A DNA stretch of 64,000 nt from Venatoribacter cucullus. Its GTDB lineage: Bacteria > Pseudomonadota > Gammaproteobacteria > Pseudomonadales > Oceanobacteraceae. The DNA is taken from the NCBI RefSeq assembly GCF_016132445.1, contig NZ_CP046056.1, positions 1,178,001-1,242,000 of the forward strand, in the 5' to 3' direction. Positions 35,488 to 43,661 of the stretch are shown one piece after another (the stretch's first letter is position 1; each line of letters begins with the position of its first letter). Position numbers and translations under genes: made by a program. The notes beneath the pieces were generated by a model. The model saw only the letters and a program-made list of their open reading frames with translations. It had not been told where the DNA came from and did not search any database.

Positions 35488-38070
35488 ATGAGCAAAAAAC
35501 GCATTCTTGTCGTTGGCAACGGTATGGTAGGACACCAGTTTTTAACCACCTTCGCCAGCAGTGATATGGCCGGTCAGTGCGAGCTGATCACCTTCAGTGA
35601 AGAACCCCGTCTGGCTTACGACCGGGTACAACTCAGCAAATATTTCAGCGGCGCCAGCGCTGACGATCTGGCGTTGACCACCGCCGCTGACTATCAGCAG
35701 CAACAGATTCACTTCCATTTAAATGACCGCGTAACCGGCATTAATCCGCGCCAGAAAACCATTACCACCGCCAGTGGCCGCACCGAAGGCTATGACAAAT
35801 TAATTCTGGCCACGGGTTCCTATCCCTTTGTGCCGCCGGTGCCGGGTAAAGACCAGCCGCATTGTCTGGTGTACCGCACCATTGAAGATCTGGAAGCCAT
35901 TGCTGCCGCTGCCGCCGTGAGTAAAACCGGCGTGGTTATCGGTGGTGGTCTGCTGGGTCTGGAAGCCGCCAATGCGTTGAAACAAGCCGGGCTGGAAACC
36001 CATGTGGTGGAATTCGCCCCGCGTTTAATGGCGGTGCAGTTAGATGAAGGCGGCGGTCGCTTATTGCGCGAAAAAATTGAAGCGCTGGGCGTGCAGGTGC
36101 ACACCGGCAAAAATACCCAGGAAATTGTCGCCGGTGAAGAATGTCGCTACCGCCTGAATTTTGCCGACGGTTCCTTTCTGGAAACCGATATGGTGCTGTT
36201 CTCGGCCGGTATTCGCCCGCAGGATGCACTAGCGCGTGACACCGGTTTAACCCTGGGTGAGCGCGGCGGTATCGTAATTAACGATTATTGCCAAACCTCC
36301 GACGACGATATTTACGCCATTGGCGAATGCGCGCTGTGGGATAACAAAATTTACGGTCTGGTGGCACCGGGTTATCAGATGGCGCGGGTGGCGGCCGGGC
36401 ATATTGTCAGTCAGTTATTTACCCATGCTGAGCCGGCGCTGGTTTTTAACGGTGCCGATATGAGCACCAAGCTGAAATTACTGGGCGTGGAAGTCGGTTC
36501 GCTGGGCGATGCGCACGGCCATACCGCCGGGGCGCGCAGCTTTGTGTTCCATGACGAGCTGGAAGGCGTGTACAAACGCCTGAACGTATCGGCCGATGGG
36601 AAAAAACTGCTGGGTGCGGTGCTGGTGGGCGACACCTCGGCCTATGGCACTTTGCTGCAGTTAATGCTGAATAATATGGATATTCCCGGCAGCCCGGCCA
36701 GCCTGATTGTGCCGGCCTCCAATGGTGACGATGCCGGAATCGGTCTGGGGGTGGCGGCGTTGCCGGCCACCGCACAAATCTGTTCCTGCTACGACGTCAG
36801 CAAAGGCGCCATTGGCGAGGCGGTACGCAGTGGTTGCTGCAAAGTGGTGGATATTAAAGACGCCACCAAAGCCGCCACCGGCTGCGGCGGTTGTGCGGCG
36901 CTGGTGAAGCAGGTGATGGATGCCGAATTAACCGCGCTGGGCGTGGTAGTAACCAACCATATCTGTGAGCACTTTGCGTTCAGCCGTGCTGAGCTGGCCG
37001 ATATTATTCGGGTGAAAGGTTATAAAACCTTCAGTGCGGTGCTGGAAGACCATGGCAGTGGCCATGGTTGTGAAATCTGCAAACCCACCATCGGCTCTAT
37101 TCTGGCGTCGTATCACAATGATTATATTCTGCAGGATGACCACATCGGCCTGCAGGACACCAACGATATTTTCCTCGGCAATATGCAGAAAGACGGTACT
37201 TACTCCATTGTGCCGCGCGTAGCCGGCGGGGAAATTACCCCGGAAAAACTCATTGTGCTGGGTGAAATTGCCCGCGATTACGACCTGTACACCAAAATCA
37301 CCGGCGGTCAGCGCATCGATTTATTCGGCGCGCAGTTGCATGAATTACCGGAAATCTGGCAGCGCCTGATTGATGCCGGTTTTGAAACCGGCCATGCCTA
37401 CGGCAAATCCCTGCGTACGGTGAAATCCTGTGTCGGCAGCACCTGGTGCCGTTACGGCGTGCTCGACAGTGTGTCGATGGCGATTGCGCTGGAGAACCGC
37501 TACAAGGGCTTGCGTGCGCCGCACAAAATTAAATTCGGCGTATCGGGTTGTACGCGCGAATGTGCCGAAGCACAGAGCAAAGACATCGGCGTTATTGCCA
37601 CCGAACAGGGCTGGAACCTGTATGTGTGCGGCAACGGCGGTATGCGTCCGCGCCACGCCGATTTATTCGCCACCGGCCTTAATAACGAGCAGCTGATTCA
37701 GGCCATCGACCGGGTGCTGATGTTTTATGTGCGCACCGCCGACCGCTTACAGCGTACTTCGGTATGGCTGGAAAATCTGGAAGGCGGCCTGCCGTATCTG
37801 CAAGACGTGGTGCTGAACGACCGCCTCGGCATTGCCAGCGAACTGGATAACGCCATGACGCATCTGGTGGCTACTTATCAGTGCGAATGGAAAACCACGC
37901 TGGCCACGCCGGAAAAATTACTGCGTTTCCGTCACTTTATTAACAGCGATGCTACCGACAGTCAGTTGCTGTATGTGCGTGAGCGTGGCCAGCGCCGGCC
38001 GGCTACCGAAGATGAACGTATTGAATTATTAAACCTGGATAACCAACCTGAAACTCAGGCAGGAGCATAA
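35488..38070 (+). CDS. nirB: Nitrite reductase (NAD(P)H) large subunit
   Basis: An 860-residue cytoplasmic enzyme that reduces nitrite to ammonium with six electrons. In order: FAD-binding domain (ILVVGNGMVGHQ), NAD-binding domain (TGVVIGGGLLGLEAANAL, about residue 150), BFD-like 2Fe-2S domain (ICSCYDV, then TGCGGC, about 430-475), and ferredoxin-like half plus siroheme/4Fe-4S domain. The latter has Cys pairs in SCVGSTWC (about 647-653) and SGCTRECAEAQ (about 687-691). All cofactor cysteines are present. Siroheme comes through the cobA gene of the same cluster. nirD follows 2 bases after the stop. Confidence 0.96.
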   Translation: MSKKRILVVGNGMVGHQFLTTFASSDMAGQCELITFSEEPRLAYDRVQLSKYFSGASADDLALTTAADYQQQQIHFHLNDRVTGINPRQKTITTASGRTEGYDKLILATGSYPFVPPVPGKDQPHCLVYRTIEDLEAIAAAAAVSKTGVVIGGGLLGLEAANALKQAGLETHVVEFAPRLMAVQLDEGGGRLLREKIEALGVQVHTGKNTQEIVAGEECRYRLNFADGSFLETDMVLFSAGIRPQDALARDTGLTLGERGGIVINDYCQTSDDDIYAIGECALWDNKIYGLVAPGYQMARVAAGHIVSQLFTHAEPALVFNGADMSTKLKLLGVEVGSLGDAHGHTAGARSFVFHDELEGVYKRLNVSADGKKLLGAVLVGDTSAYGTLLQLMLNNMDIPGSPASLIVPASNGDDAGIGLGVAALPATAQICSCYDVSKGAIGEAVRSGCCKVVDIKDATKAATGCGGCAALVKQVMDAELTALGVVVTNHICEHFAFSRAELADIIRVKGYKTFSAVLEDHGSGHGCEICKPTIGSILASYHNDYILQDDHIGLQDTNDIFLGNMQKDGTYSIVPRVAGGEITPEKLIVLGEIARDYDLYTKITGGQRIDLFGAQLHELPEIWQRLIDAGFETGHAYGKSLRTVKSCVGSTWCRYGVLDSVSMAIALENRYKGLRAPHKIKFGVSGCTRECAEAQSKDIGVIATEQGWNLYVCGNGGMRPRHADLFATGLNNEQLIQAIDRVLMFYVRTADRLQRTSVWLENLEGGLPYLQDVVLNDRLGIASELDNAMTHLVATYQCEWKTTLATPEKLLRFRHFINSDATDSQLLYVRERGQRRPATEDERIELLNLDNQPETQAGA

Positions 38071-38072
38071 CC

Positions 38073-38429
38073 ATGAACTCAGCTGCATTACATCTCGTTG
38101 CGGTAACCACACCCTGGCAAGTGGTGTGTCGTTTAACTGATATCGCCCCGGACACCGGGGTGTGCGCCTGGCATAAAGGCGAACAGGTAGCGTTGTTCCG
38201 CCTGGGCCACAGCGAGCAGGTATTTGCTATCAGCAATTACGACCCGGTTGGCGGCGCCAATGTGCTGTCGCGCGGCATTGTCGGTTCCATTGGCGAGCGC
38301 CTGGTGGTGGCCTCACCGCTGTATAAACAGCATTACGATCTGCAGACCGGCGAATGTCTGGAAGATGATTCCGTAACGCTTAAGGTGTGGCCGGTGCGGG
38401 TAGAGCAGGGGGATATTTTGCTGGGGTAA
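38073..38429 (+). CDS. nirD: Nitrite reductase small subunit
   Basis: A 118-residue Rieske-fold subunit of the NADH-dependent nitrite reductase. The fold pattern is clear (CAWHKGEQVALFRLGHSEQV, then VASPLYKQHYDLQTGECLED) but the CxH and CxxH pairs that would hold a 2Fe-2S cluster are missing, as in known NirD proteins, so it is likely structural. It is co-transcribed with nirB and ends at a strong terminator. Confidence 0.95.
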   Translation: MNSAALHLVAVTTPWQVVCRLTDIAPDTGVCAWHKGEQVALFRLGHSEQVFAISNYDPVGGANVLSRGIVGSIGERLVVASPLYKQHYDLQTGECLEDDSVTLKVWPVRVEQGDILLG

Positions 38430-38447
38430 TAAGCGCCGCAAAAAAAT

Positions 38448-38472
38448 AAACCGGGCTATGCCCGGTTTTTTT
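38448..38472 (+). terminator. Terminator of nirBD
   Basis: The hairpin AAACCGGGC-TAT-GCCCGGTTT is followed by more T residues. It lies 18 bases after the nirD stop. Confidence 0.92.
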
Positions 38473-38516
38473 ATAAAGACAATAAGCAAACAGCCATGTA
38501 CTTCATTAAGCCGCTT

Positions 38517-39761
38517 TTAAGCCGCTTCAGGCCGCTGCTGTGGGCCAAATAACAGCGTCAGCCGTTGATCAGAAATATCCTCAGCCTGCATCAGTAAATC
38601 AAAATACCACTGGCTGTGACGCACATCGCCAACGCACAGCGCACCGATAATACGGTTATGGCGCAGCACCAGTTTTTTATACATGCCTGCTTCTTCGTCC
38701 AGCAAGGTCATCAGCTCGCAGCCATCGTCCGGGCCGGCGTGAATATCACCGATGCTGTGCATATCCAGCCCGGATACTTTTAATTTAGTAATCTGCGGTT
38801 GCTCGTAATAGGGCGACGCCGGTTGTTTTAATAACATCTGGCTGAGCACCTGCACCTGATGCCAGATAGGCGCGACCAGCCCATAGGTGGTGCCGGAAAA
38901 CTCACAGCATTCTCCCAGGGCATAAATACCCGGCACCGAGGTTTGCAGGTACTCATTGACCTGTATGCCCTTATTGCAGGCAATGCCGGCCTGCGCTGCC
39001 AGTTCGGTATTAGGAATAATGCCGGTGGCGAAAATCACCAGATCGGTGGCTAAGGTCTGGCGGGTATCGCGGCCGCTTCTGTGCAACAGCAAGCGGTTTA
39101 TTTCCTGGCCGTTATCACTGAGTAATTGTTCCGGCCCACAACCGGTGCGCACCTGAATACCGCGCTGGCGCAGGGCATTGTGTAATAACTGTGCGGCGGT
39201 GCTGTCCAGCTGGCGGTTCATTAATACCGGGTTGCGGTGCATTAAGGTGACCTGCAGCCCCTGAGCCTGCAAACCAACCGCGGCTTCCACGCCCAATAAA
39301 CCGGCACCCACCACGGTGGCGTGGCGGCTATGTGGCAAGCGGGCCTGCATGTTTTGTACATCCTGCAGGGTGCGGAAACCTAGCACATTCCTGCAACCAG
39401 CGCCCGGAATCGACGGAATAAAACTGCGTGAGCCGGTGGCAAAAATCAGCTGCGTCCAGCTCAGGGTTAAGCCGCTGGCGCAGGTAATATTCCGTTGTTG
39501 GGTGTTTACGGCTACTGCGCTCTCACCATAAAAAATCTGTATGCGTCGTTTGCTGTACCAGTCGTCATCGTGCGGAGTAATAGCGGCCAGATCGGTTTCA
39601 CCAGCCAGTAAAGGCGACAGCATAATGCGGTTGTAATGCCGGGCCGGCTCGTCACTGAGTACCAGAATGCGGGCAAAATGATGGTGGGTATCCAGCGTTT
39701 CCAACAGCCGGTTAGTGGCCATGCCATTGCCGATAATCAGCAAGACGGAATCGGTATTCAT
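38517..39761 (-). CDS. nasB: FAD/NAD(P)H oxidoreductase, nitrate reductase electron-transfer subunit (NasB-like)
   Basis: A 414-residue flavoprotein with two Rossmann loops: VLLIIGNGMATNRLLE at the N terminus and ATVVGAGLLGVEAAVGL near residue 150. A conserved LVIFATGIIPNTELAAQAG and GIYALGECCEF complete the nitrite-reductase/rubredoxin-reductase type reductase fold. It resembles the N-terminal half of NirB but lacks its BFD and siroheme parts. NasA carries its own BFD-like domain, so this protein probably passes electrons from NAD(P)H to NasA. The gene follows the porin gene by 64 bases with a terminator-like hairpin between them. Confidence 0.82.
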   Translation of the reverse strand: MNTDSVLLIIGNGMATNRLLETLDTHHHFARILVLSDEPARHYNRIMLSPLLAGETDLAAITPHDDDWYSKRRIQIFYGESAVAVNTQQRNITCASGLTLSWTQLIFATGSRSFIPSIPGAGCRNVLGFRTLQDVQNMQARLPHSRHATVVGAGLLGVEAAVGLQAQGLQVTLMHRNPVLMNRQLDSTAAQLLHNALRQRGIQVRTGCGPEQLLSDNGQEINRLLLHRSGRDTRQTLATDLVIFATGIIPNTELAAQAGIACNKGIQVNEYLQTSVPGIYALGECCEFSGTTYGLVAPIWHQVQVLSQMLLKQPASPYYEQPQITKLKVSGLDMHSIGDIHAGPDDGCELMTLLDEEAGMYKKLVLRHNRIIGALCVGDVRHSQWYFDLLMQAEDISDQRLTLLFGPQQRPEAA

Positions 39762-39780
39762 ACGCTACTCCGTTCGGTAT

Positions 39781-39812
39781 AAAAAAGCGGCAGCCACCGA
39801 AGTGACTGCCGC
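39781..39812 (-). terminator. Hairpin terminator between the porin and nasB genes
   Basis: On the minus strand GCGGCAGTCAC-TTCG-GTGGCTGCCGC is followed by six T and, about 20 bases later, the nasB start. No A1/G4 hexaloop precedes it. It would lower, not abolish, nasB expression if both genes share the porin promoter. Confidence 0.75.
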
Positions 39813-39825
39813 AACCTGTGAAATA

Positions 39826-40986
39826 TCAGAATTTAGCTTCCAGCCACAGCCAGGCTTTGTCGGTATCGGCACCGGCATCGCCTTTGCTGTAGGCCGCGTA
39901 TTTCAGCCCTGCGGTGTAATATTTACCAAAGCCTTTGGTCGCCTGAAAATTCACCTCGCTGCCTTTATCGGCACTGCCCTGGTCTGAACCGTAGTCGTGG
40001 TAAAACGCCAGCAGGTTTACGCCGGCTACGGCGGTGGTCACTTTTACGTAGGTGTCGGTTAAGCCGTCAGCAGGGGTTACCAGAAATTTATCGGCCCAGC
40101 CATTAAACGCGTGTTTGGTGGCCAGCGGGGTCTGGAAACCATAAGCGCCGCCGTCACTACCTAAGCTTTCAAAACCGGCGGCCAGCGTAATTCCCTGAAC
40201 AACTACGCCGGCTTCCAGCGCCAGATAGCTGGCATCAAAATCATCGGTTTTCTGCAGTGCGTATTCGGCGGTGTACAGAAGTGATAAATCATTAACTGCC
40301 TGTTTGCCGGAAAAACGCGCACCGAAGGTATTGTTTTTGGCATCGGTGGCGTCGTCTTTCAGTAAGTAGGCATAGCCGGTCAGGCTGCCCGGTTTAAATC
40401 CGCTGTATTGAATATTCAGTAAATGATGGCTGACATCGGCCTCGGTAAAAGTGATGTCGTTGACCTGATCAATAAAGGCGTATTGCGCGTGATAATCCGC
40501 GGTTTTATAGCCCAGTTTGACGGCATCGTAGGTTTGTTCATTCTGACGCCAGCCCACGTTGCCGACAAAGCGGGTGTTATCCAGCAGGATACGCTGGCGG
40601 CCCAGAATGGCGGCAAATCCGGCGTTACTGTAGCTGATTTGGGCGCGGTTTATTTCGTTGTCCACCGGGTCGGCCACCACATCGTAAGCCGGGTCTTCAA
40701 CACGGTATTCATCGACCAGAGCACGAATGTCTTCTACTTCGACCAGCACTTTAAAGCCATTTATGGCGCCGCTTTCGGCACCAAGGCGTGAGCGCAGAGT
40801 GAGAGCGGTGGCTTTCTCGGTAGCATCATCGGTGTCGTTACTTTCGTAGCGCAGGCGCAGGTCGGCCAGTAGTTTTCCGTCGCTGATGACCGTGGGCAAG
40901 GCCTGGGCGGTACCTGCCAGTGGTGCGGATAATGCGGTTATGGCTAAGGGCAGAATCAGACGGTTGGCGCTAACAAAATGCTTCAT
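39826..40986 (-). CDS. Outer-membrane beta-barrel porin of the nitrate cluster
   Basis: A 386-residue exported protein. The signal peptide is ILPLAITALSAPLAGTAQA. The mature protein is a run of alternating-hydrophobicity strands (SDGKLLADLRLRYESND, RAQISYSNAGFAAILGRQRI, WRQNEQTYDAVKLGYKTADY) ending in WLWLEAKF, with the C-terminal aromatic residue recognised by the Bam machinery. It resembles alginate-export/OprD-like porins. Its position and shared regulation suggest passage of nitrate or nitrite across the outer membrane; that is inference. The start is at 40986, preceded by AGAGGA, since the longer frame would include the leader terminator. Confidence 0.8.
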   Translation of the reverse strand: MKHFVSANRLILPLAITALSAPLAGTAQALPTVISDGKLLADLRLRYESNDTDDATEKATALTLRSRLGAESGAINGFKVLVEVEDIRALVDEYRVEDPAYDVVADPVDNEINRAQISYSNAGFAAILGRQRILLDNTRFVGNVGWRQNEQTYDAVKLGYKTADYHAQYAFIDQVNDITFTEADVSHHLLNIQYSGFKPGSLTGYAYLLKDDATDAKNNTFGARFSGKQAVNDLSLLYTAEYALQKTDDFDASYLALEAGVVVQGITLAAGFESLGSDGGAYGFQTPLATKHAFNGWADKFLVTPADGLTDTYVKVTTAVAGVNLLAFYHDYGSDQGSADKGSEVNFQATKGFGKYYTAGLKYAAYSKGDAGADTDKAWLWLEAKF

Positions 40987-41029
40987 GGGCAGTTTCCTCT
41001 GGGCGAGCTGGTTTGGCTTGCTGGCGGGC

Positions 41030-41065
41030 AAAAAAAAAGCCGCAATTCCTGGGCAGGAATGCGGC
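41030..41065 (-). terminator. Attenuator terminator in the porin leader
   Basis: Minus-strand stem GCCGCATTCCT / AGGAATTGCGGC (one bulge) with a short loop and a run of nine T, 43 bases before the porin start codon. Confidence 0.9.
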
Positions 41066-41120
41066 GTCGTTGCCGGTACAGCAGAATTAACGGTTACCAC
41101 CACACCGGCGTTGGTGTGGT
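41062..41120 (-). promoter_or_regulatory. ANTAR (NasR) RNA target in the porin leader: hairpins P1 and P2
   Basis: P1 (41099-41120): stem ACCACACC/GGTGTGGT, hexaloop AACGCC. P2 (41062-41075): stem CGGC/GCCG, hexaloop AACGAC. Both loops have A at 1 and G at 4. The P2 3' arm overlaps the terminator 5' arm. The linker is 23 bases, almost equal to that in the nasA leader. Confidence 0.88.
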
Positions 41121-41136
41121 TGGGCAGATTCAGTGC

Positions 41137-41152
41137 AGCGAGTTTTATGCCA
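41137..41152 (-). promoter_or_regulatory. Sigma-54 promoter of the porin-nasB unit
   Basis: TGGCATAAAACTCGCT (minus strand) keeps GG and GC at exact -24/-12 spacing. P1 begins about 17 bases downstream, so the hairpins lie at the very 5' end of the RNA. No strong NtrC palindrome is visible upstream. Confidence 0.65.
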
Positions 41153-41302
41153 GCTAAGAGAGTAACGGCGTTTATGCCGGGCAATGCGGACATTGGCTGA
41201 ATTGGCTGCGGTTATTCCGGATTTTGCTGACGGTTTAACCCATATTTTTCTGTTTTATGACGGCGGTTACCCGGACATGGCATTAACCGCAGAACTGAAA
41301 AC

Positions 41303-41326
41303 GTGCATGGCTTTGTTGCCATGCAC
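41303..41326 (-). terminator. Terminator after nasR
   Basis: A perfect 9-base inverted repeat GTGCATGGC / GCCATGCAC with a six-base loop is followed on the minus strand by GTTTTC. It lies 33 bases past the nasR stop, so readthrough into the porin promoter region is reduced. Confidence 0.65.
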
Positions 41327-41358
41327 TTTTAAAGAGCAGCAGATAAAGGGCAGCTGGT

Positions 41359-42645
41359 TCAGAGCAATTCGGTCATGTTCAGCACATTATTAGCCACATC
41401 CACCAAACGGCGGTTCTGGTTCATCGCCATGCGGCGTAAAAAGGCATAGGCCTCTTGTTCGGTCATTTGCCGGCGCTGCATTAATTCCCGTTTGGCGCGG
41501 TCGATCAGTTTGCGTTCGTGTAATTCGGTGCGCGCGGCATCCAGTTCGCCGTGCAGGCTTTTCAGTCGTTTACCCTGGGCTTCAATCAGCTCCACCACCG
41601 GTTTGCTGAGGTTGTGGGCCATATCATCATCGGGGCCGCTGAACGGATCATCGGTTTCTGAATGGCTGACGTAGAGAGCAAAGGTGGGCACATCATCAAA
41701 GGCCGCGCGTTGCAGGTCGTGGTTAAATTCCGGTTCAGCCGCACTGAGTTCACGGATTTGCAGCAATGCCTGCTGGGCCATTTGCAGCAGCCGGGTTTCC
41801 AGAATTTCTTCCACCTGTTTTAGGGCATCCAATCTTGCTGAGCAGCAGTGAAACCAGCGGATATCGTATTCTTCCACGGCCATGGACGCCGGGCTGGCGG
41901 TTAACACCAGCCGCCGCAGACGTTCAAATTCCAGCTGAAAATCACCCTGTAATACGCGCGCCCAGGCTTGTAAGGCTTCGTCGTTGGCGTAGTCGCAGAA
42001 AATATGAAAACAACGGTCCTGCCGGTCGATCAGCTGGGTTATGCGCTCGCGCAACGCCGGATCAAACTGGCGGGCGGCAAAACCGGCGGCACCGCAGGCA
42101 CGTTCCTGACCGGCCAGTTCTTTGCCCTGCATCAGGTTGAACATGGCCACCAGAATGCGGGCCATTGCTTCGTTGCTGGTTTGGCTGGCGGTTTCAAAAA
42201 TAACCGCCAGCAGGCTTTGCACCAGTTCGGAATAGGCTTTAATGGCAGCACTGGTGTGCAGCCGTTGCTGCTGAATATCGGCGCGTAATTGCGGCAGCCG
42301 TTCCAGGCTGTGCAGGGCATAGCCCAGCCGCCGTAACCAGCGCGCCGGTAAATGCTGTAAACCCTGTTCTGGCAGCAGGTTATTCAGGGCCTGTTGCAGT
42401 TGTTTTAGCTGGGTATCGCTGTTGCTCCATTGGTTTTGCAGTTCTTCCGTGCCGCGTACGCCCTGGCTGCCCAGAAACAGGTTGGATAAACCGCGTTCGT
42501 ATTGCAGCTGATGCAGCAGGTTGCTGATGGCTATTACCAGCATACTGGTGCGTGAAAATTGCTCCAGCTCGCTCAGTTCCTGTTGGCGGCCGAGGGTTAA
42601 AAAATACGCAACGGCGTTACTGCGGTCAGACGGGGTGTTTAACAT
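41359..42645 (-). CDS. nasR: Nitrate/nitrite-responsive antiterminator NasR (NIT + ANTAR)
   Basis: A 428-residue cytoplasmic regulator. Most of the protein (about residues 30-330) is an all-helical NIT nitrate/nitrite-sensing domain (NLLHQLQYERGLSNLFLGSQ is characteristic). A C-terminal ANTAR RNA-binding domain follows (IDRAKRELMQRRQMTEQEAY, then FLRRMAMNQNRRLVDVA). In Klebsiella, NasR binds nitrate or nitrite and prevents termination in the nasF leader. Three leaders with matching RNA targets lie in this cluster. I start at 42645 because AGGA lies nine bases upstream; the ATG at 42660 lacks a ribosome site. No ANTAR site is seen before nasR itself. Confidence 0.95.
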   Translation of the reverse strand: MLNTPSDRSNAVAYFLTLGRQQELSELEQFSRTSMLVIAISNLLHQLQYERGLSNLFLGSQGVRGTEELQNQWSNSDTQLKQLQQALNNLLPEQGLQHLPARWLRRLGYALHSLERLPQLRADIQQQRLHTSAAIKAYSELVQSLLAVIFETASQTSNEAMARILVAMFNLMQGKELAGQERACGAAGFAARQFDPALRERITQLIDRQDRCFHIFCDYANDEALQAWARVLQGDFQLEFERLRRLVLTASPASMAVEEYDIRWFHCCSARLDALKQVEEILETRLLQMAQQALLQIRELSAAEPEFNHDLQRAAFDDVPTFALYVSHSETDDPFSGPDDDMAHNLSKPVVELIEAQGKRLKSLHGELDAARTELHERKLIDRAKRELMQRRQMTEQEAYAFLRRMAMNQNRRLVDVANNVLNMTELL

Positions 42646-42743
42646 GGTTATCCTGCTCATTATGGCGCTGCTGAAAATTCAGCAGAATTTTAATCAATAT
42701 CGCTTTTTGGTTAGCAAGATAAGTACCAGTTTTTATTCGACAT

Positions 42744-42768
42744 AAAAAAACCGCCGGTTAAGGCGGTT
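42744..42768 (-). terminator. Terminator of nrtABD
   Basis: Minus-strand hairpin AACCGCC / GGCGGTT with a TTAACC-type loop and a run of seven T, 20 bases after the nrtD stop. It separates the transporter operon from nasR. Confidence 0.88.
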
Positions 42769-42787
42769 CATACTGGGTTTAAGCAAC

Positions 42788-43636
42788 TCAGCCGGCGGCA
42801 ACGGCCGCTTTGGATTCGGCCGTTTTTACACTGGCAATGGGTTTTACTTTTTGCTGTTTTTCGTACAGGAAACGCAATACTTCGCCACGGTAGTGGTTGT
42901 ACTGCGGATCATTGGCCAGCTCAATGCGGCTGCGCGGGCGCGGCAGGTCGATCTCAAGAATTTCACCAATGGTGGCTTTCGGACCGTTGGTCATCATCAC
43001 GATTTTGTCCGACAGCAGTACCGCCTCGTCCACATCGTGGGTGATCATTAACACGGTGTTATTCAGTTCGGCCTGAATCCGCATCACTTCATCCTGCAGG
43101 TGGGCGCGGGTGAGGGCATCAAGGGCACCGAAGGGCTCGTCCAGCAGCAATAATTTCGGCTCCATGGCCAGGGCGCGGGCAATGCCCACCCGCTGTTTCA
43201 TACCACCAGAAATTTCACCGGGGCGGCGCTCAATGGCGTGCGACATACCAACGAGGTTGAGGTTGTGCAGAATCCATTCGTGACGCTCTTTTTTGTTTTT
43301 GTGTTTGCACACTTTATTCACCGCCAGGGCGACGTTTTCGTACACCGTAAGCCAGGGCAGCAGCGAGTGGTTCTGAAATACCAGGCTGCGGTCGGGGCCG
43401 GGCTCGTTCACCTCTTTACCGTCCAGAATTACGTAGCCATCGGTGGCGGTGCTTAAACCGGCAACAATATTGAGCAGGGTAGATTTACCACAACCGGAGT
43501 GGCCGATAATGGAAATGTATTCGCCGCGTTTTACCGTAAGATTCACGTCGGCCAGCACCTGATTGCTGACGTTGTCGCGGGTAAATACTTTATTAACGTG
43601 CTGAACCTGCAGGTAACGTTCGTTGGCTGTTGTCAT
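42788..43636 (-). CDS. nrtD: Nitrate ABC transporter ATP-binding protein
   Basis: A 282-residue ABC ATPase of the nitrate/sulfonate/taurine class. Walker A GHSGCGKSTLLN, Q-loop in LVFQNHSLLPWLTVYENV, signature EISGGMKQRVGIARALA, Walker B LLLLDEPFGALD and the switch His in MITHDVDEA are all present. It lacks the NrtA-like C-terminal domain found in cyanobacterial NrtC, so it is the NrtD/NasD type. It powers import through the permease encoded just upstream. The start at 43636 follows AGGAA. Confidence 0.92.
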   Translation of the reverse strand: MTTANERYLQVQHVNKVFTRDNVSNQVLADVNLTVKRGEYISIIGHSGCGKSTLLNIVAGLSTATDGYVILDGKEVNEPGPDRSLVFQNHSLLPWLTVYENVALAVNKVCKHKNKKERHEWILHNLNLVGMSHAIERRPGEISGGMKQRVGIARALAMEPKLLLLDEPFGALDALTRAHLQDEVMRIQAELNNTVLMITHDVDEAVLLSDKIVMMTNGPKATIGEILEIDLPRPRSRIELANDPQYNHYRGEVLRFLYEKQQKVKPIASVKTAESKAAVAAG

Positions 43637-43661
43637 GGTTTTTTCCTCGTTCCGTGGGTCT

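Noticed and set aside
41099-41120. P1 hairpin of the porin leader as a stand-alone terminator
   Set aside because: It has no T run after it; the loop composition and the position before P2 fit an ANTAR target better.
41303-41326. Third NtrC-like palindrome upstream of the porin
   Set aside because: The inverted repeat GTGCATGGC/GCCATGCAC has wrong bases and spacing for NtrC and sits directly after nasR, so it is called a terminator.
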